From positions 60,432,501-60,496,500 of the forward strand of contig JALMGJ010000006.1 in NCBI GenBank assembly GCA_023362775.1: DNA of 64,000 bases. The letters run 5' to 3'. The translations under genes were made by a program, and so were the position numbers. Positions within the stretch are counted from its first letter, which is position 1. Each line of letters begins with the position of its first letter. The notes below the pieces were generated by a model. That model did no database searches. It was not told the origin of the DNA and saw only the letters and a program-made list of their open reading frames with translations. The DNA is from Charina bottae (taxonomy: Eukaryota; Chordata; Lepidosauria; Squamata; Charinaidae). Shown here piece by piece: positions 31,472 through 41,766 of the stretch.

Positions 31472-32793
31472 AATTTTCTTAAGTTTCAAGCAAAGATAAA
31501 AGCTAGAGAAAAACAAAAAACTACAAAGAAAAAAATCTAAAAAGAAGTGAAAACACAAGAGAATTTTTTCCCCAAAGTTACAAAAAAGTGTGACTTCCGA
31601 CTTTTAACAGCAAGGATATACAGACATTTTCTATAGTCAATCCCTTACTCTATATTAAACCAAAATCACATTATTTCTATAAATCATTCCACATTGGCAC
31701 ATTATAAAAATCACTAAGTACAGTTTCTCCCTCCCCTTATATTAAAAGAAAAAGAAAAAAGAAAAATTCATATAAATCTAATCAACTTCCCCCTCCCCAA
31801 AGATAACATCTATTTAATTATTCCATTCCTACTACTATTCTATACATTTTTGTCTACTATAATAAAAATCAAACTAAAAAGCACATAAATTGTCTGCCAT
31901 TATACTTAGTAATACAACAATTTTAATGATCTTAATCTTAAACCCAAAACCCTCCAAGTAGACATTTTTATACCTTATTAATCTTAATCCAAATCATTAA
32001 AGATAAATTAAATCAGCCAAACCTTAAAAACAATCCAGATAAATATTCTTTAACCCTTATCCCACCTCAAAATAAACCAGAGCCTTTACATATCCCCACA
32101 ATGCGCACAGAGCTTTTTTCTTAAAAAGATCAAACAGTCCAACTGCCCCCCTCAAAAACTCTGACTTCTCTTCACTCCCATACATAATAACCCCTTCTTT
32201 TTTCTGGCATTCCACCAGAAAATCAATTTCACTTGTGGCTTGCAATTCGATCTCTCCCTTAAATTTCTCCAACTCAACTATCCAATCTTCATTCAGCATT
32301 TCAACAGAAATCCCGATCTCACTCTTAGAAGAGACGTTTCTGTCACTGTTAAAATCCTCAGTTTCATCCACGACATCTTAAAAAAAAGTAATCCCAAAAA
32401 TAACGATAAGCACCAAGACAGCCTGTTTCTCCTTGCTGTAGAAAGCCTCTCTTAGGGTACGTGTACTTAAAAGAAATATAAATTGGGTAATTTAGAAATG
32501 GGGTGGCCGGTCTTAAAGTCCCTTTAAGGCTACAGCGTGGCTTGGAAAACGGTGACGTCTCAGCCTCATGGCCAGCTCTTACCAGTCAAACGCGAAACGC
32601 TGTTTGCGATCTTCTGGCTGCAAGCAGCCGTCCGGAGGACAGATGGGGTAATTCCAGGTGTTTTCCTTTTTCCAGAAAACACTCCTGGGCTTCAGGAAAA
32701 CCTGCCTGAGCCCAAAAAAACTGCCACGTTGTCAGCTCCGCCCACTGAGCCTGCGGGCACAGCTGTTTAGTCTGCCATGTCCCCACCGGAAGT
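31423..32793 (-). mobile_element. Short L1-derived element with 5'UTR (possibly non-autonomous)
   Basis: A 1.37-kb element on the minus strand with perfect 16-bp target duplications. Its 5' end (from 32793) starts GACTTCCGGTGGGGACATGG and is GC-rich for about 300 bp, like an L1 5'UTR/promoter. A single frame of about 104 codons follows (32371-32057, acidic, starting at GTG here; contains FNSDRNVSSKSEIG). The rest is A-rich non-coding sequence ending in a (TA)n tail at 31423-31468. There is no ORF2. Either an internally deleted L1 or a small element that uses L1 machinery. A second copy of the first about 118 bp lies at 33776-33893. Confidence 0.65.
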
Positions 32794-32809
32794 CCACTGA
32801 TGAAGATTC
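32794..32809. repeat. Target-site duplication of L1-derived element, right copy
   Basis: CCACTGATGAAGATTC, identical to 31407-31422. Confidence 0.9.
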
Positions 32810-32939
32810 CTGAAGGGACTTTCATGTCATTAGGAGCCTTAAAACTATTCCAAAGCGGCTTCAGGTTTCAACAGCCAGGCCCCTGGATATCAATATTAAT
32901 CAGGGGACTCCAGCCCAACACCGACCCCCTTTTCAATTT

Positions 32940-33168
32940 AGTGTGTCGCGAAGAGGCGGTGCGGGGGCGTGCGCAGCGGTGGTGGTGTGTATGGCAGCGG
33001 CGGCAGTGACGACGGCAGCGGTGCGCCATCAGCGCTTCCACGTTTTAGCAAGGCCGCTGCCGCTGCCGCCACTGCCGTGCATGCCACCGCCGTGCATGTG
33101 CGTGCCCCCACGCCACCACTGCTGCCGCCATTGGTGTGTTGCCAACGGCGGCAGTTTGGAAAGCACTG
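32940..33168. mobile_element. hAT MITE relative with GC-rich interior, left-truncated
   Basis: Ends in GGCAGTTTGGAAAGCACTG, the same type of terminus as the copies at 30497 and 35212, and begins with GTGTGTCGCGAAGAGG, a subterminal motif of that family. The interior is GC-rich with many GGC/GCA triplets, unlike the other copies. The left terminal repeat is missing and no target duplication is seen. Confidence 0.5.
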
Positions 33169-33169
33169 C

Positions 33170-33770
33170 TCTAGATGTTACTAGATCCATCATCTTTTTC
33201 TTCCAATCCCAATGGTATTAGTGCAAGCCCAACAAGATTGGAGTCTGTTTCTTTCAACAATACTTTTTAGCACCAGGAGCACCAAACACAGCAGGCATTC
33301 AGGAGACAGAGGCACAGGTGGCATCTCTATCAAATTTTATTATTTTCCATCTGTGGCGGATTGTAGCAAAACTAAGACTCTGCTTTTTAGTAGTTTAATA
33401 ACTTTAGGATCTGCTTTTATAGGTCCTTTTGTAGTAAACACTCTAAAATTGCTTAGAACATGAAAAGTAAATGCAAAACTCCTTCAAGTAAACTCTGCTT
33501 CTAGTGACCATGCACACGTGCGCGCGCACACACACACAAAAAATAATCTGGAAGTGTTTTTTGCAATGATCTGGAAGTGACTATTGTCTTCATCTGGGAA
33601 GTCTTATAAAACTCTTCCTCCTTAACTAGATTGGCCCATGCTTAGCTTTTTCCAAAATCATCCAAAGTTATGTAGGTGTTACCATCTAGCTGGGCTTATA
33701 ACATGAGACAATTATATAAAAAAATGGACAATGCAAAATAGCTTTCATTTGTTACAAAGAAACAAATCAA
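33170..33770. other. Unassigned stretch, no gene seen
   Basis: Includes a short (CA)n near 33519-33540. No recognisable gene or element. Confidence 0.45.
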
Positions 33771-33775
33771 AGAAA

Positions 33776-33893
33776 CACTCCTGGGCTTCAGGAAAACCTG
33801 CCTGAGCCCAAAAAAACTGCCACGTTGTCAGCCCCGCCCACTGAGCCAGCAGGCACAGCTGTTTAGTCCGCCATGTCCCCACCAGAAGTCCAT
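33776..33893 (-). repeat. Fragment of the L1-type 5' end
   Basis: About 118 bp nearly identical to 32677-32793 (GACTTCTGGTGGGGACATGG on the minus strand; GGGCTCAGGCAGGTTTTCC). It keeps the 5' terminus but nothing downstream, unusual because L1 copies normally lose the 5' end. Confidence 0.75.
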
Positions 33894-33894
33894 A

Positions 33895-34820
33895 TTGTGA
33901 TCTATATTGTGGAGGTGATATGATTGTCAAGGCTAAGAGTGATGTGGTTGTTTTGCTTTGCTCTCAAATCATTTCTTGAAAGAGTTCAAGGGAGTGCTCC
34001 ACTCAACCTTCAAAGTGAAACACTCCATCCAAGAGTTGTACACCTCTATAAAAATTAAGATAATCTTCTCTTCCAATATCCTGCTGTGGAAATGTGGATG
34101 GAATATTCCCAAGTTATTTGTGAGTGACTATAACCACTCTCCTAGACAGGTCTTTGACACAAGTGCATTATTTCTGGCAGGGACAGATCTGCAAGCCTGG
34201 CTCCATCATTGTGGCAGAACTAGCAATTTTAGTCCATATACCTTTTTTTCTGAGTGAATATTGTTTCTAAATGTTGTGGACACAATTATTAATCTTATGG
34301 ATATAATGGTCTTAGAATGAAAAGGTCTGCACTGAATCACTGACATTGTTTCTTTCCTATTTTCATTATGATTGAGATTAATTTTGCAAAACTGAACATA
34401 GGACATAAATCATACAAAATATTTATTATCTAAAATTAGTATATAATTATGATTATGGAGATGGTGGTATTTTTTTTAATTTAGAAGCATAGACCTTCTA
34501 AATGAGGACCATTACTGATCTTTATAAGAGACTTGTGGGTGATTGCATTTACCTATTTCAGGAAAGATAAAAATGCAAAAATAGTTTCCTGGCTACCCAG
34601 ACATATTGGATCATTCTGCTTGACATGACCATGTGGAAGCAAACCTCAAGGTTAGGGACCTCATAGTAGGCATCTCACAATGATTTCCAATGTTAACAAG
34701 AAAACATTTTATTATGCATTTAAACTATGGTTCCATAAATCCCCAATAGTATCAGGACAAATAATTTAAGCAATGTAGCCTACATCCTTTAGCTGGTTCC
34801 CAGAATGAATGCATAAACCA
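33895..34820. other. Unassigned AT-rich stretch, no gene seen
   Basis: A 99-codon plus-strand frame (33958-34257) shows no recognisable domain. Confidence 0.45.
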
Positions 34821-34824
34821 GAAT

Positions 34825-34990
34825 TTCTGGGAATATAGGAAGCTGCCTCAACAAGTGAGTCCGCTGATCTTCTTGAGACTCTGTAAACGTGAACAGTTTG
34901 GTTACACCTCCCCAGACTTTCAGACAGGACTTTTTCTAGCCCTACCTAAAGATGCTGGAATTGAACCTACAATCTTCTGCACACACACAA
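34825..34990 (-). mobile_element. Old SINE-like repeat fragment
   Basis: ATAGGAAGCTGCCTCAACA, CTTTCAGACAGGACTTTTTC and GGAATTGAACCTACAATCTT read on the minus strand as a tRNA-like B-box region at one end of a repeat known to me from sauropsid genomes. Diverged. Confidence 0.4.
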
Positions 34991-35006
34991 AAATATTCTT
35001 CTAGCG

Positions 35007-35212
35007 CAGAGCTTTCCAACATGTGTGTCGGGACATGTTAGTGTGTCGGCTGCAGTGTCTGGGTGTGTCGCGGCTGCTGCTGCCTCCTCCAAGCCCTGCC
35101 AGGATTCCGCACAGGTCCTAGTGCCTGCCTTGTGCCCTGCTGTAAGAGTGTGTCACGAAATGATGCATGTCTAAAAAGTGTGTCACCAACATGAAAAGTT
35201 TGGAAAGCTCTG
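35007..35212. mobile_element. hAT MITE, AGCTTTCCAAAC family, copy 2
   Basis: 206 bp with termini CAGAGCTTTCCAACATGTG and AAGTTTGGAAAGCTCTG, flanked by identical 8-bp duplications TTCTAGCG (34999-35006; 35213-35220). The interior matches copy 1 (GTGTCGGCTGCAGTGTCTGG, CGAAATGATGCATGTC) but lacks its internal duplication. Confidence 0.93.
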
Positions 35213-35221
35213 TTCTAGCGT

Positions 35222-35355
35222 CTGAGCCAAGGGTGAGCAAAATGATAGTTTCCAGATGTTTTGTACAATGATTCCCATCACTTCCAGCCAGCAAGCACAA
35301 TGGCAAGGAGTTCTTAGACTTGTACTCTGCAGCATCCAAAGGACACTAGATCACC
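35222..35355. repeat. Squamate hAT-like MITE fragment
   Basis: TTTCCAGATGTTTTGTAC, CCCATCACTTCCAGCCAGC and GACTTGTACTCTGCAGC correspond to a common family with GGACTACAACTCCCATCA-type text. Termini are too worn to place exactly. Confidence 0.45.
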
Positions 35356-35359
35356 TAGC

Positions 35360-36445
35360 TCCGAACTGGGCCATGCTAGGCAATTGTCAATAGATGATAG
35401 TTGATAAGCTCAGGGTTCTCCTGAATAGCTGCAAGGCAACTATAGAGAGTCTGATTTGGAACAATGAAGTGGAAAGTCAAAGTGGTACTCAACCCTTCTC
35501 TGATGACAACTGTAAAGCACTCCCACACCCTGTTTGATATATTTGGCACTCTTCTGGGGGAGGGGGAAAGCTCTGATGGAGGGTAATGGTAGTGCAGCAG
35601 AGCTAAAACAGAAGGCAAGAGGAAATTCTCCATACAGTTTCCCTATCTATAATGTCTCTATTGGAGATGAATTTCCCCCTCTTGCCCACCACCACTCTGC
35701 AGCTATTCAGCGGTGATTGAGTGTCCTAGATGCAAAAGGTCACATTTATTATATGGTGATGGTGATGGTGATGATGCCATTTTATACCAAAGCAGTTTAT
35801 AATAACAAAACTATTTTGAAATCAAAATAATTAAAAAACCTAAAGCCAATGGACTTGACACTTTGTAGATATCTGCACTAAAACTGATAGGTGGTCTCTG
35901 GAAGTAGAGAAGCACAACAGCTCAGTTCCTGTATGTTTTATGGATGAAATATGTTTCTTAATTCACCCAGGTCATAATTTTTATGATTTGGTTTCTCATT
36001 CTTAGCACTGAGTTAGCAGCATAATTTGGGAAGCTGTGTGTTTAGGTGAGGGCGATTAAAGCAATTTCAGATGTGAGGGAAGGAATCCATCTCTCAGGTT
36101 GGAAAAAAAACAGAAATATTAAATAGCCTTGGAGCAACAACACTGTGATGTGGCAGTTTTACAAGGAACTCATTTGTAGGAAAATGAAGCTCACACACTC
36201 AGACGACATGGAGAAGAATGAAGCTATTGTGCTTTTATGATTTGAAAAGCTGATGATTTGTTACTTGTACAAACAGAAAAAATACCTTTCAATAAAACCA
36301 AGTCCTACAAAAATAGGGTGGCTGGATATATTGTGAAAGGTTTGTTTCCTTAATTCTTCTCCTATTATTTTAAGTAACATTTATTGTTACAGCTGCTTCC
36401 TCCTAATCTTTTTGGAAAATTACCCACTAGTCTAGCTACATTTAG
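35360..36445. other. Unassigned stretch, no gene seen
   Basis: No supported ORF or element; a short TGG/GATGGT run lies at 35757-35775. Confidence 0.45.
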
Positions 36446-36448
36446 GAA

Positions 36449-36449
36449 A

Positions 36450-36510
<61 letters not shown>

Positions 36511-36511
36511 A
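36449..36511. repeat. (GAAA)n microsatellite
   Basis: About 15 GAAA units; frames across it (Phe-Leu-Ser repeats) are artefacts. Confidence 0.95.
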
Positions 36512-36958
36512 AAGCCTCTGAAGAGGAGATAACACTTGTATGCAGTTGCTGCCTGCCAAGTAACAATTATTTGGGGAGGAAGGTTGAGTACTAAAAACCC
36601 CCCTGCACTTTTCTTTTTATCAAATGCGCCCTGCAATAATTGCCCTCCCTCCCTCCCCGCCTGAAGGGTTTTCCCAATTGATGGAATTAAAAGGCAGCAG
36701 GTTTAGAAACCTGACCTTCTAAGAGCACATCAGCTGAGAATCTTAGCTTTGCCACAGGCGTGCAACTGCATGACATCCGACAGCTCTTTGGAGTTGTGGA
36801 GGCAGTCACGTAGACTGAGGCAGAACTGTTTTTTTTGCCCACAGTGTACAGGTCAATTCTTGGAGTCTAGCTCTGGTCTTAGGGACAATCTGTTTCTGCA
36901 GGAAATTGAATGTTGAGTCTTGATGGTTGCATTATAGAATATATCTGGAAAAAGCCAG

Positions 36959-37069
<111 letters not shown>

Positions 37070-37499
37070 GAGAGAGATAGTAAAATCATTAAAATTACAA
37101 AATAATAGATAATATGTCAAAGGTTTTTTTTTAATGTGTGGGAGTGCAGTTGTGCCAATTCAGCTACACAGGGTTTTGAAGGTTACATACTGTATTAAGG
37201 AGTCCTTCTAGAGGGGAGTGTAATTGCAACGTAAAAGCAGGTAGCATCCCCTGTTGTTTGGATGGTCCCATTACTGGATGGGAATCATTCTTCCTGTTGC
37301 AGTCATGAGCTTTATTGCAAAATTAGGTTCTTCAACCCAACTTTGATATGGGGCAGCAGAAGTGCCAGTGTTGTGCTTGACCACTTTATTGTATACAGGA
37401 TTATATTGACGGTCACTGAAGATTACAATGGTTTCTCCCACCTGCCAGTCCTGGCATCTTGGCCTGGAGCAGAAAATTGGGCTGAATAAGGAGGCCACA
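37070..37499. other. Unassigned stretch, no gene seen
   Basis: No recognisable gene or element. Confidence 0.45.
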
Positions 37500-37740
37500 A
37501 TAATTTATTTATTTAAATTTATTGGCTGCCCAACTCCAGTGGATCCTGAGCAGCGTACAAAACTAGAAAAAAACATAAAAACAGCTAAAAACATAAAACC
37601 AGACAGCCCAGACTAAAATAATCTGATAAACAACAAAGTCAACAAAACAGAGGCCTTAAACAAATCATAAACATCAACCCCAGGCCTGGGACCAAAGCCA
37701 GGATTTCAAAGCTTTCTAGAACCCTAGGAGAGAGGGCGCC
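37500..37740 (-). mobile_element. L2-type LINE 3' end (old)
   Basis: Starts at the (TTTA)n tail near 37503 and carries GGCTGCCCAACTCCAGTGG, the reverse of the L2 3'-terminal box, then an A-rich 3'UTR. Ends near AGAACCCTAGGAGAGAGGGC, which corresponds to the end of the L2 coding region (compare AGTCCAGGAGAGAGGGGGC at 38575). Confidence 0.6.
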
Positions 37741-38182
37741 GTGCTAATTCTGCCAATAACCCATAATGGTTACTTTTACTTTTCTTTTCAACAGAGAGGA
37801 ACAGAGTAATATTGTGCTGTGAAATTGAGGGGTCAGAGCAAGACACTCCTTCGTGGCCATGTGGCAGGAGGGGTAATCTTTCATTGGTTTTCCATTCTCT
37901 GCAAGCACTGTAGACTTATTAAGAAATATTCATGCCCACTCCAGTAATGTCTTGGTAACCTTTGTTTCCACTGTGAACTCAGACCACTTGGACAATGGAA
38001 AGGCTGATTGCCTGAAGTGGTGGAGGTTCTGTAGCAGTGATTCCTGCATCAGAAGATTATTATTATTATTATTATTATTTATTACATTTATATCCCGCCC
38101 ATCTCCCCCACAAGGAGGGACCCTGGGCGGTTCACAACAAGTTTAAAATCAATTAAAACAATAAATATCAATAATAAACTAT

Positions 38183-38187
<5 letters not shown>

Positions 38188-38270
<83 letters not shown>

Positions 38271-38326
38271 ACACACACATATATATATATTATACTTTTT
38301 TATTTTATATATATATATTATATATT

Positions 38327-38373
<47 letters not shown>

Positions 38374-38420
38374 CATACACACACACACACACACACATAC
38401 ATACATACACACACACACAC
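38188..38420. repeat. Compound (AT)n/(CA)n/(AT)n/(CA)n microsatellite
   Basis: Alternating blocks: AT 38188-38228, CA 38229-38278, AT-rich to 38366, then CA/CATA to 38420. The pattern is nearly a duplicated AT-plus-CA module within the L2 3'UTR. Confidence 0.95.
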
Positions 38421-38487
38421 ATCATACAATCTGATCCAAAAGTGGTAGATCTTATTCCACTGATCAACAAGGCTGGTCAGGACAGAT

Positions 38488-38970
38488 CTAAGGGGCAAGC
38501 CAACCCCAAGACTTGCTATTTCCCTCCCCTCCCCAAGCCTGGTGACATAGCCAGGTCTTTAGGTTTTTCCTAAAGTCCAGGAGAGAGGGGGCTGATCTTA
38601 TTTCCGGGGGAAGAATATTCCAAAGGGCGGGGGCTACTGCAGAGAAGGCATGCCTCCTAGACCCCGCCAGATGAAACTCTCTTACCGACGGGGTTCGTAG
38701 CGTGCCCTCTCTGCAGGACCGGGTGGGACAGGTTGATTGAACGGGGGTGAGCCGGTCCTTCAGGCAACCTGTACCCATGCCATGTAGGGCTTTAAAGCTG
38801 ATAACCAACACCTTGAATTGAATCCGGAAGCAAACTGGGACCCAATGCAGCTCATGGAGCAAAGGTGTTATGTGTGCCGATCTTGAGGCACCTAAAATAG
38901 CCCGCGCGGCTGCATTTTGAACCAGCTGAAGCTTCCGGACGCTCCTCAAGGGTAGCCCCATGTAGAGCAC
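38488..38970 (-). pseudogene. L2 reverse transcriptase C-terminus fragment
   Basis: 160 open codons of the C-terminal region following the polymerase domain (motifs listed under the parent element). The catalytic core and the endonuclease are absent through 5' truncation, so it makes no active enzyme. L2 and CR1 share this signature; the tail and 3' box favour L2. Confidence 0.75.
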
Positions 38971-39034
38971 ATTACAATAGTCTGTCTGGGAGATGACCAG
39001 GGCATGAGTGACGGCTCTAGGAAGTTGCTAGAGA

Positions 39035-40015
39035 TTGACCTCTAAAAGTCCTGTTATTTAGAAATATAAACTATGAAAGAGGTAATGCTTAGAATGTGAT
39101 AATTCAGTATCAGATGAGGACAAGATAAAAATGGATGGAAATAAAAGCCTACAGAAACAGGTTGTACAGTAGGGATTAAGGAAGGATGGAACTGTGCCCA
39201 CCCATCTTGCCAAAGTACCTGCCGTCCTTAAGCAACTGCAGTTGGAAGTAAAAATAATGAAAGCAATCAGGCATTGTGTTTGCTACACAGTTCAATATAT
39301 CTTACTTTATGATAAGCAAACTCTTTAAAGACCCTCCAATGGTCAGCAATGGAAAGTCAGTAAGCTTGCTGGACAACAGATCACATTTCTAACATGCAAC
39401 TCAATTATATACCTTCCTTTTTCTTTTCTGTCCTTAAAATCTTTCCTGTGAAGTTCATATGCTACAATTCTGCATTCCCACTTATCTGAAAAAAAGTTTC
39501 ATGGAAAGCTATGCATTATACTTCTTAGTAGACGTGAGTAGGATTGGGTTAATTGATGAAATCTACATAAATGTAATTTCATACTTTCACAGTAGGTAAC
39601 TTCTCAGAACTGGAGCTCTGTAAGGCAGGCTAAGATTTTTAAAATGCTGTATTGTATGAACAGACTCATAAAACGACATTTCAGTACAGGATGATGGTGG
39701 AAGTTTAAAGGCATTCCTTAATGCATTTTAAAATTAAAAATTAACATGGATCTCAGAAAACCAATATGTCCCAAGAAGATTTGCTATTACTACTTTTCTA
39801 ATGCAGCAAAATATCAGTGTGGACCAGGAACTATCTTTCTTCTACTTTATTGTCCCCATCAAAGGAATCTATCCCTTTTGCAAGCAATTTATGCTTATAC
39901 TATTGCTGTTGCAGTCCTAGCCAAAAGAACATAATGAATTTGGAAAGATATCAGTAACTTGCTGTAGAATGAGCATGGCAATTGTGGAAGTTCATAATCA
40001 TACATCTTCCTCTGG
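39035..40015. other. Unassigned AT-rich stretch, no gene seen
   Basis: No supported ORF or element. Confidence 0.45.
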
Positions 40016-40049
40016 ATATAAGGTTCCAATAGAAGAGAATATCTGTAGC

Positions 40050-40150
40050 TCAGGGTTGAACCATGGAGTCCTTGGTGCTCTCTGAGCTTGGTTGTTTGCT
40101 TGCAGACATTTCATTACCCAACTAGGTAATCAGTGCTAGTGAGTGAGGGA
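40050..40150 (-). mobile_element. Penelope-like element 3'-end fragment
   Basis: GGAGTCCTTGGTGCTCTCTG, TTGCAGACATTTCATTACCC and TAATCAGTGCTAG parallel 48838-48920 of the larger Penelope-like element (GAGTCCGTTGTGCTCTCTGA, TTGCAGACGTTTCATTGCC). About 100 bp remain. Confidence 0.6.
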
Positions 40151-40370
40151 TTCATTGAACTGAAAGGGTTTGGCTTAGTTATATATTGAAGTTACCTGTA
40201 AAATAATACTAATACATTATTAGTAAATGACAACCTTGAGAAAAGGCCCCACCCCATAAAGTATATGTCTCTAAAACTTCTTTAACTGAATGGAGCAAAT
40301 AGACTGTAAACCACAACTCTGAAATGATTATAGACAAATCATGCAAGAAACACATGGTGGATTATTTGTC

Positions 40371-40393
40371 AATGATCTCTTCATGCATACTTA
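40371..40393. repeat. L1 target-site duplication, left copy (23 bp)
   Basis: Begins AATGATCTCTTCATGCATAC; matches 45783-45805 with one mismatch. Confidence 0.88.
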
Positions 40394-40542
40394 TTCAATG
40401 CTGTAATCGCATCCAAGATTTTTTTCATATCTGATGTTGGTGGTTCTGAAGGTATTGTAGTGGAGTCTGTGGACATCCTTCCAGTCTCTTTCTCCTTTTC
40501 CTTGTCTCTGTCTCTCTTCACCCTGGCAGCCACGGTCGCCAT
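40394..40542 (-). pseudogene. L1 ORF1 N-terminus, inverted
   Basis: Fifty codons from ATG (MATVAARVKRDRDKEKEKE... to LDAITALN) stopping exactly at the target duplication. Charged, basic start followed by the beginning of a helical stretch. It sits in reverse orientation to the rest of ORF1, whose own start codon is therefore not at 40791. Assignment as ORF1 N-terminus is inferred from position after a 5'UTR-like tract. Confidence 0.55.
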
Positions 40543-40781
40543 GCTGTAAACGGTGTTCCTGTAAAGATAAAAAAAGACAGGAGGAAAAGGAAAACAAAGA
40601 CAAACAACAACAAAAAAAGGGAGAAGGGAGTAGGAATTATTCAAAAAAGAAGAAGAAAAGGAATGAGTAAAAAATACAAAAAGTAAAAACAAAACTGCCC
40701 TTTCGTAGTAGTTGTCATAAAAAACAAATTGTACTTTAGTTAGTACAATTTAGTACAGGAGTCCTCGCATAGAGAAAATAA

Positions 40782-41750
40782 AAGATAAGAATGAGGCAGA
40801 TGTTTTTCTCGGTTGTAGCCAAAATATATTTGAAGACAGTAAACAAAATGGAAGACTCAACTGCTACTTTAGAGAAAAAGATGGAAGATTCAATTGCTTC
40901 TTTAGATAAAAAAATGGACAAAAAGATAGACAACTTAGGTCAACAAGTAGACAAAAAAATGGAAGCTATGAAAGAAGACTTAACTAAAGAGATAAAACAG
41001 GAATTCAGAAAAGAAATACAGAATGTCAAGGAGGTAGTGAATAGTCTATCAGGGGAACTTAAAGAGACACAAAAACAGGTACAAAAATTAGAGACTAAAT
41101 CAGAATCTATTACTAAAGATATAGAATATAACCTAGATGCTATTGCACTAGCAGAAATGAGAGAGAAAGAATTTATCTTGAGACTGAGAGGAGTTCCAGA
41201 AAAATCAAATGAGAATACGAGAGAAAATATAGTTGGTGCTTTAGCCCAATTTCTAGAGATGGAAGAACAAGATCTTGACTCTGAAATAGATAAAATCTTT
41301 AGAGTCAATTCACGCTATGCTAGAGAAAAGAATGTGCCAAGAGATATATTGATATACTTTGTGAGGAAAGTTATAAAAGAGCAAATCTTGAAGAAACATT
41401 ATAACACCAGATTAAATATAGCAGGGAAAGATATAATTATCTTAAGAGAAGTACCCCTAAGAATATTAAGAAAAAGAAAAGACTACTCCTTCTTCACAGA
41501 CAAATTAAAGCAAAATAATATACCATTTAGATGGGAAAGAGTAGAAGGAGTATCCTTTATGTTTAAAGAGCAGAGATTTAAGATAACTTCCATTTTAAAA
41601 GCAAAAGCATTTTTAGAGAAATACAAGACAGACATGAGTGATGCATCCAAAGACTTGGAGGAAAAGAGAAAGACATCTGAAGATAAGGAAAAGAGTGAAG
41701 ATCTATCGGAGATGGGAGCTTCTGGATTGGATTTAAGAAAGGACTTTTAA
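40782..41750 (+). pseudogene. L1 ORF1 protein (RNA-binding), lacking its native start
   Basis: Open from 40782, with 319 codons from the ATG at 40791. ORF1p coats L1 RNA as a trimer and acts as a nucleic-acid chaperone. The first about 115 residues form a long coiled coil with heptads (KMEDSTATLEKKMEDS, QQVDKKMEAMKEDL). An RRM follows (FILRLRGVPE; DKIFRVNSRYA; DILIYFV; about 120-205), then the C-terminal domain (IIILREVPLRILRKRK; IPFRWERVEG). It ends with an acidic Lys/Glu-rich tail. The inversion upstream removed the native start, so 40791 is only an internal Met. Confidence 0.82.
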
Positions 41751-41766
41751 ATATTAAAACATTATG

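Larger units (their letters stand above)
38054..39030 (-). mobile_element. L2-type LINE, 3' part with microsatellite-expanded 3'UTR
   Basis: Minus-strand LINE 3' end. The tail is the (ATT)n at 38056-38079, followed by the 3' box CCCGCCCATCTCCC. The 3'UTR is occupied by a compound AT/CA microsatellite (38188-38420). The coding part (39030-38488) is open for 160 codons: LVISQTDYCN-like start, LQLVQNAAARAILG, HWVPVCFRIQFKVL, FKALHGMG, APALWNILPPEIRSA and FRKNLKTWL, the C-terminal end of L2 reverse transcriptases. It is 5'-truncated but little decayed. Confidence 0.8.

Noticed and set aside
36442..36636. Phe-Leu-Ser repeat ORFs
   Set aside because: Translation of the (GAAA)n microsatellite.
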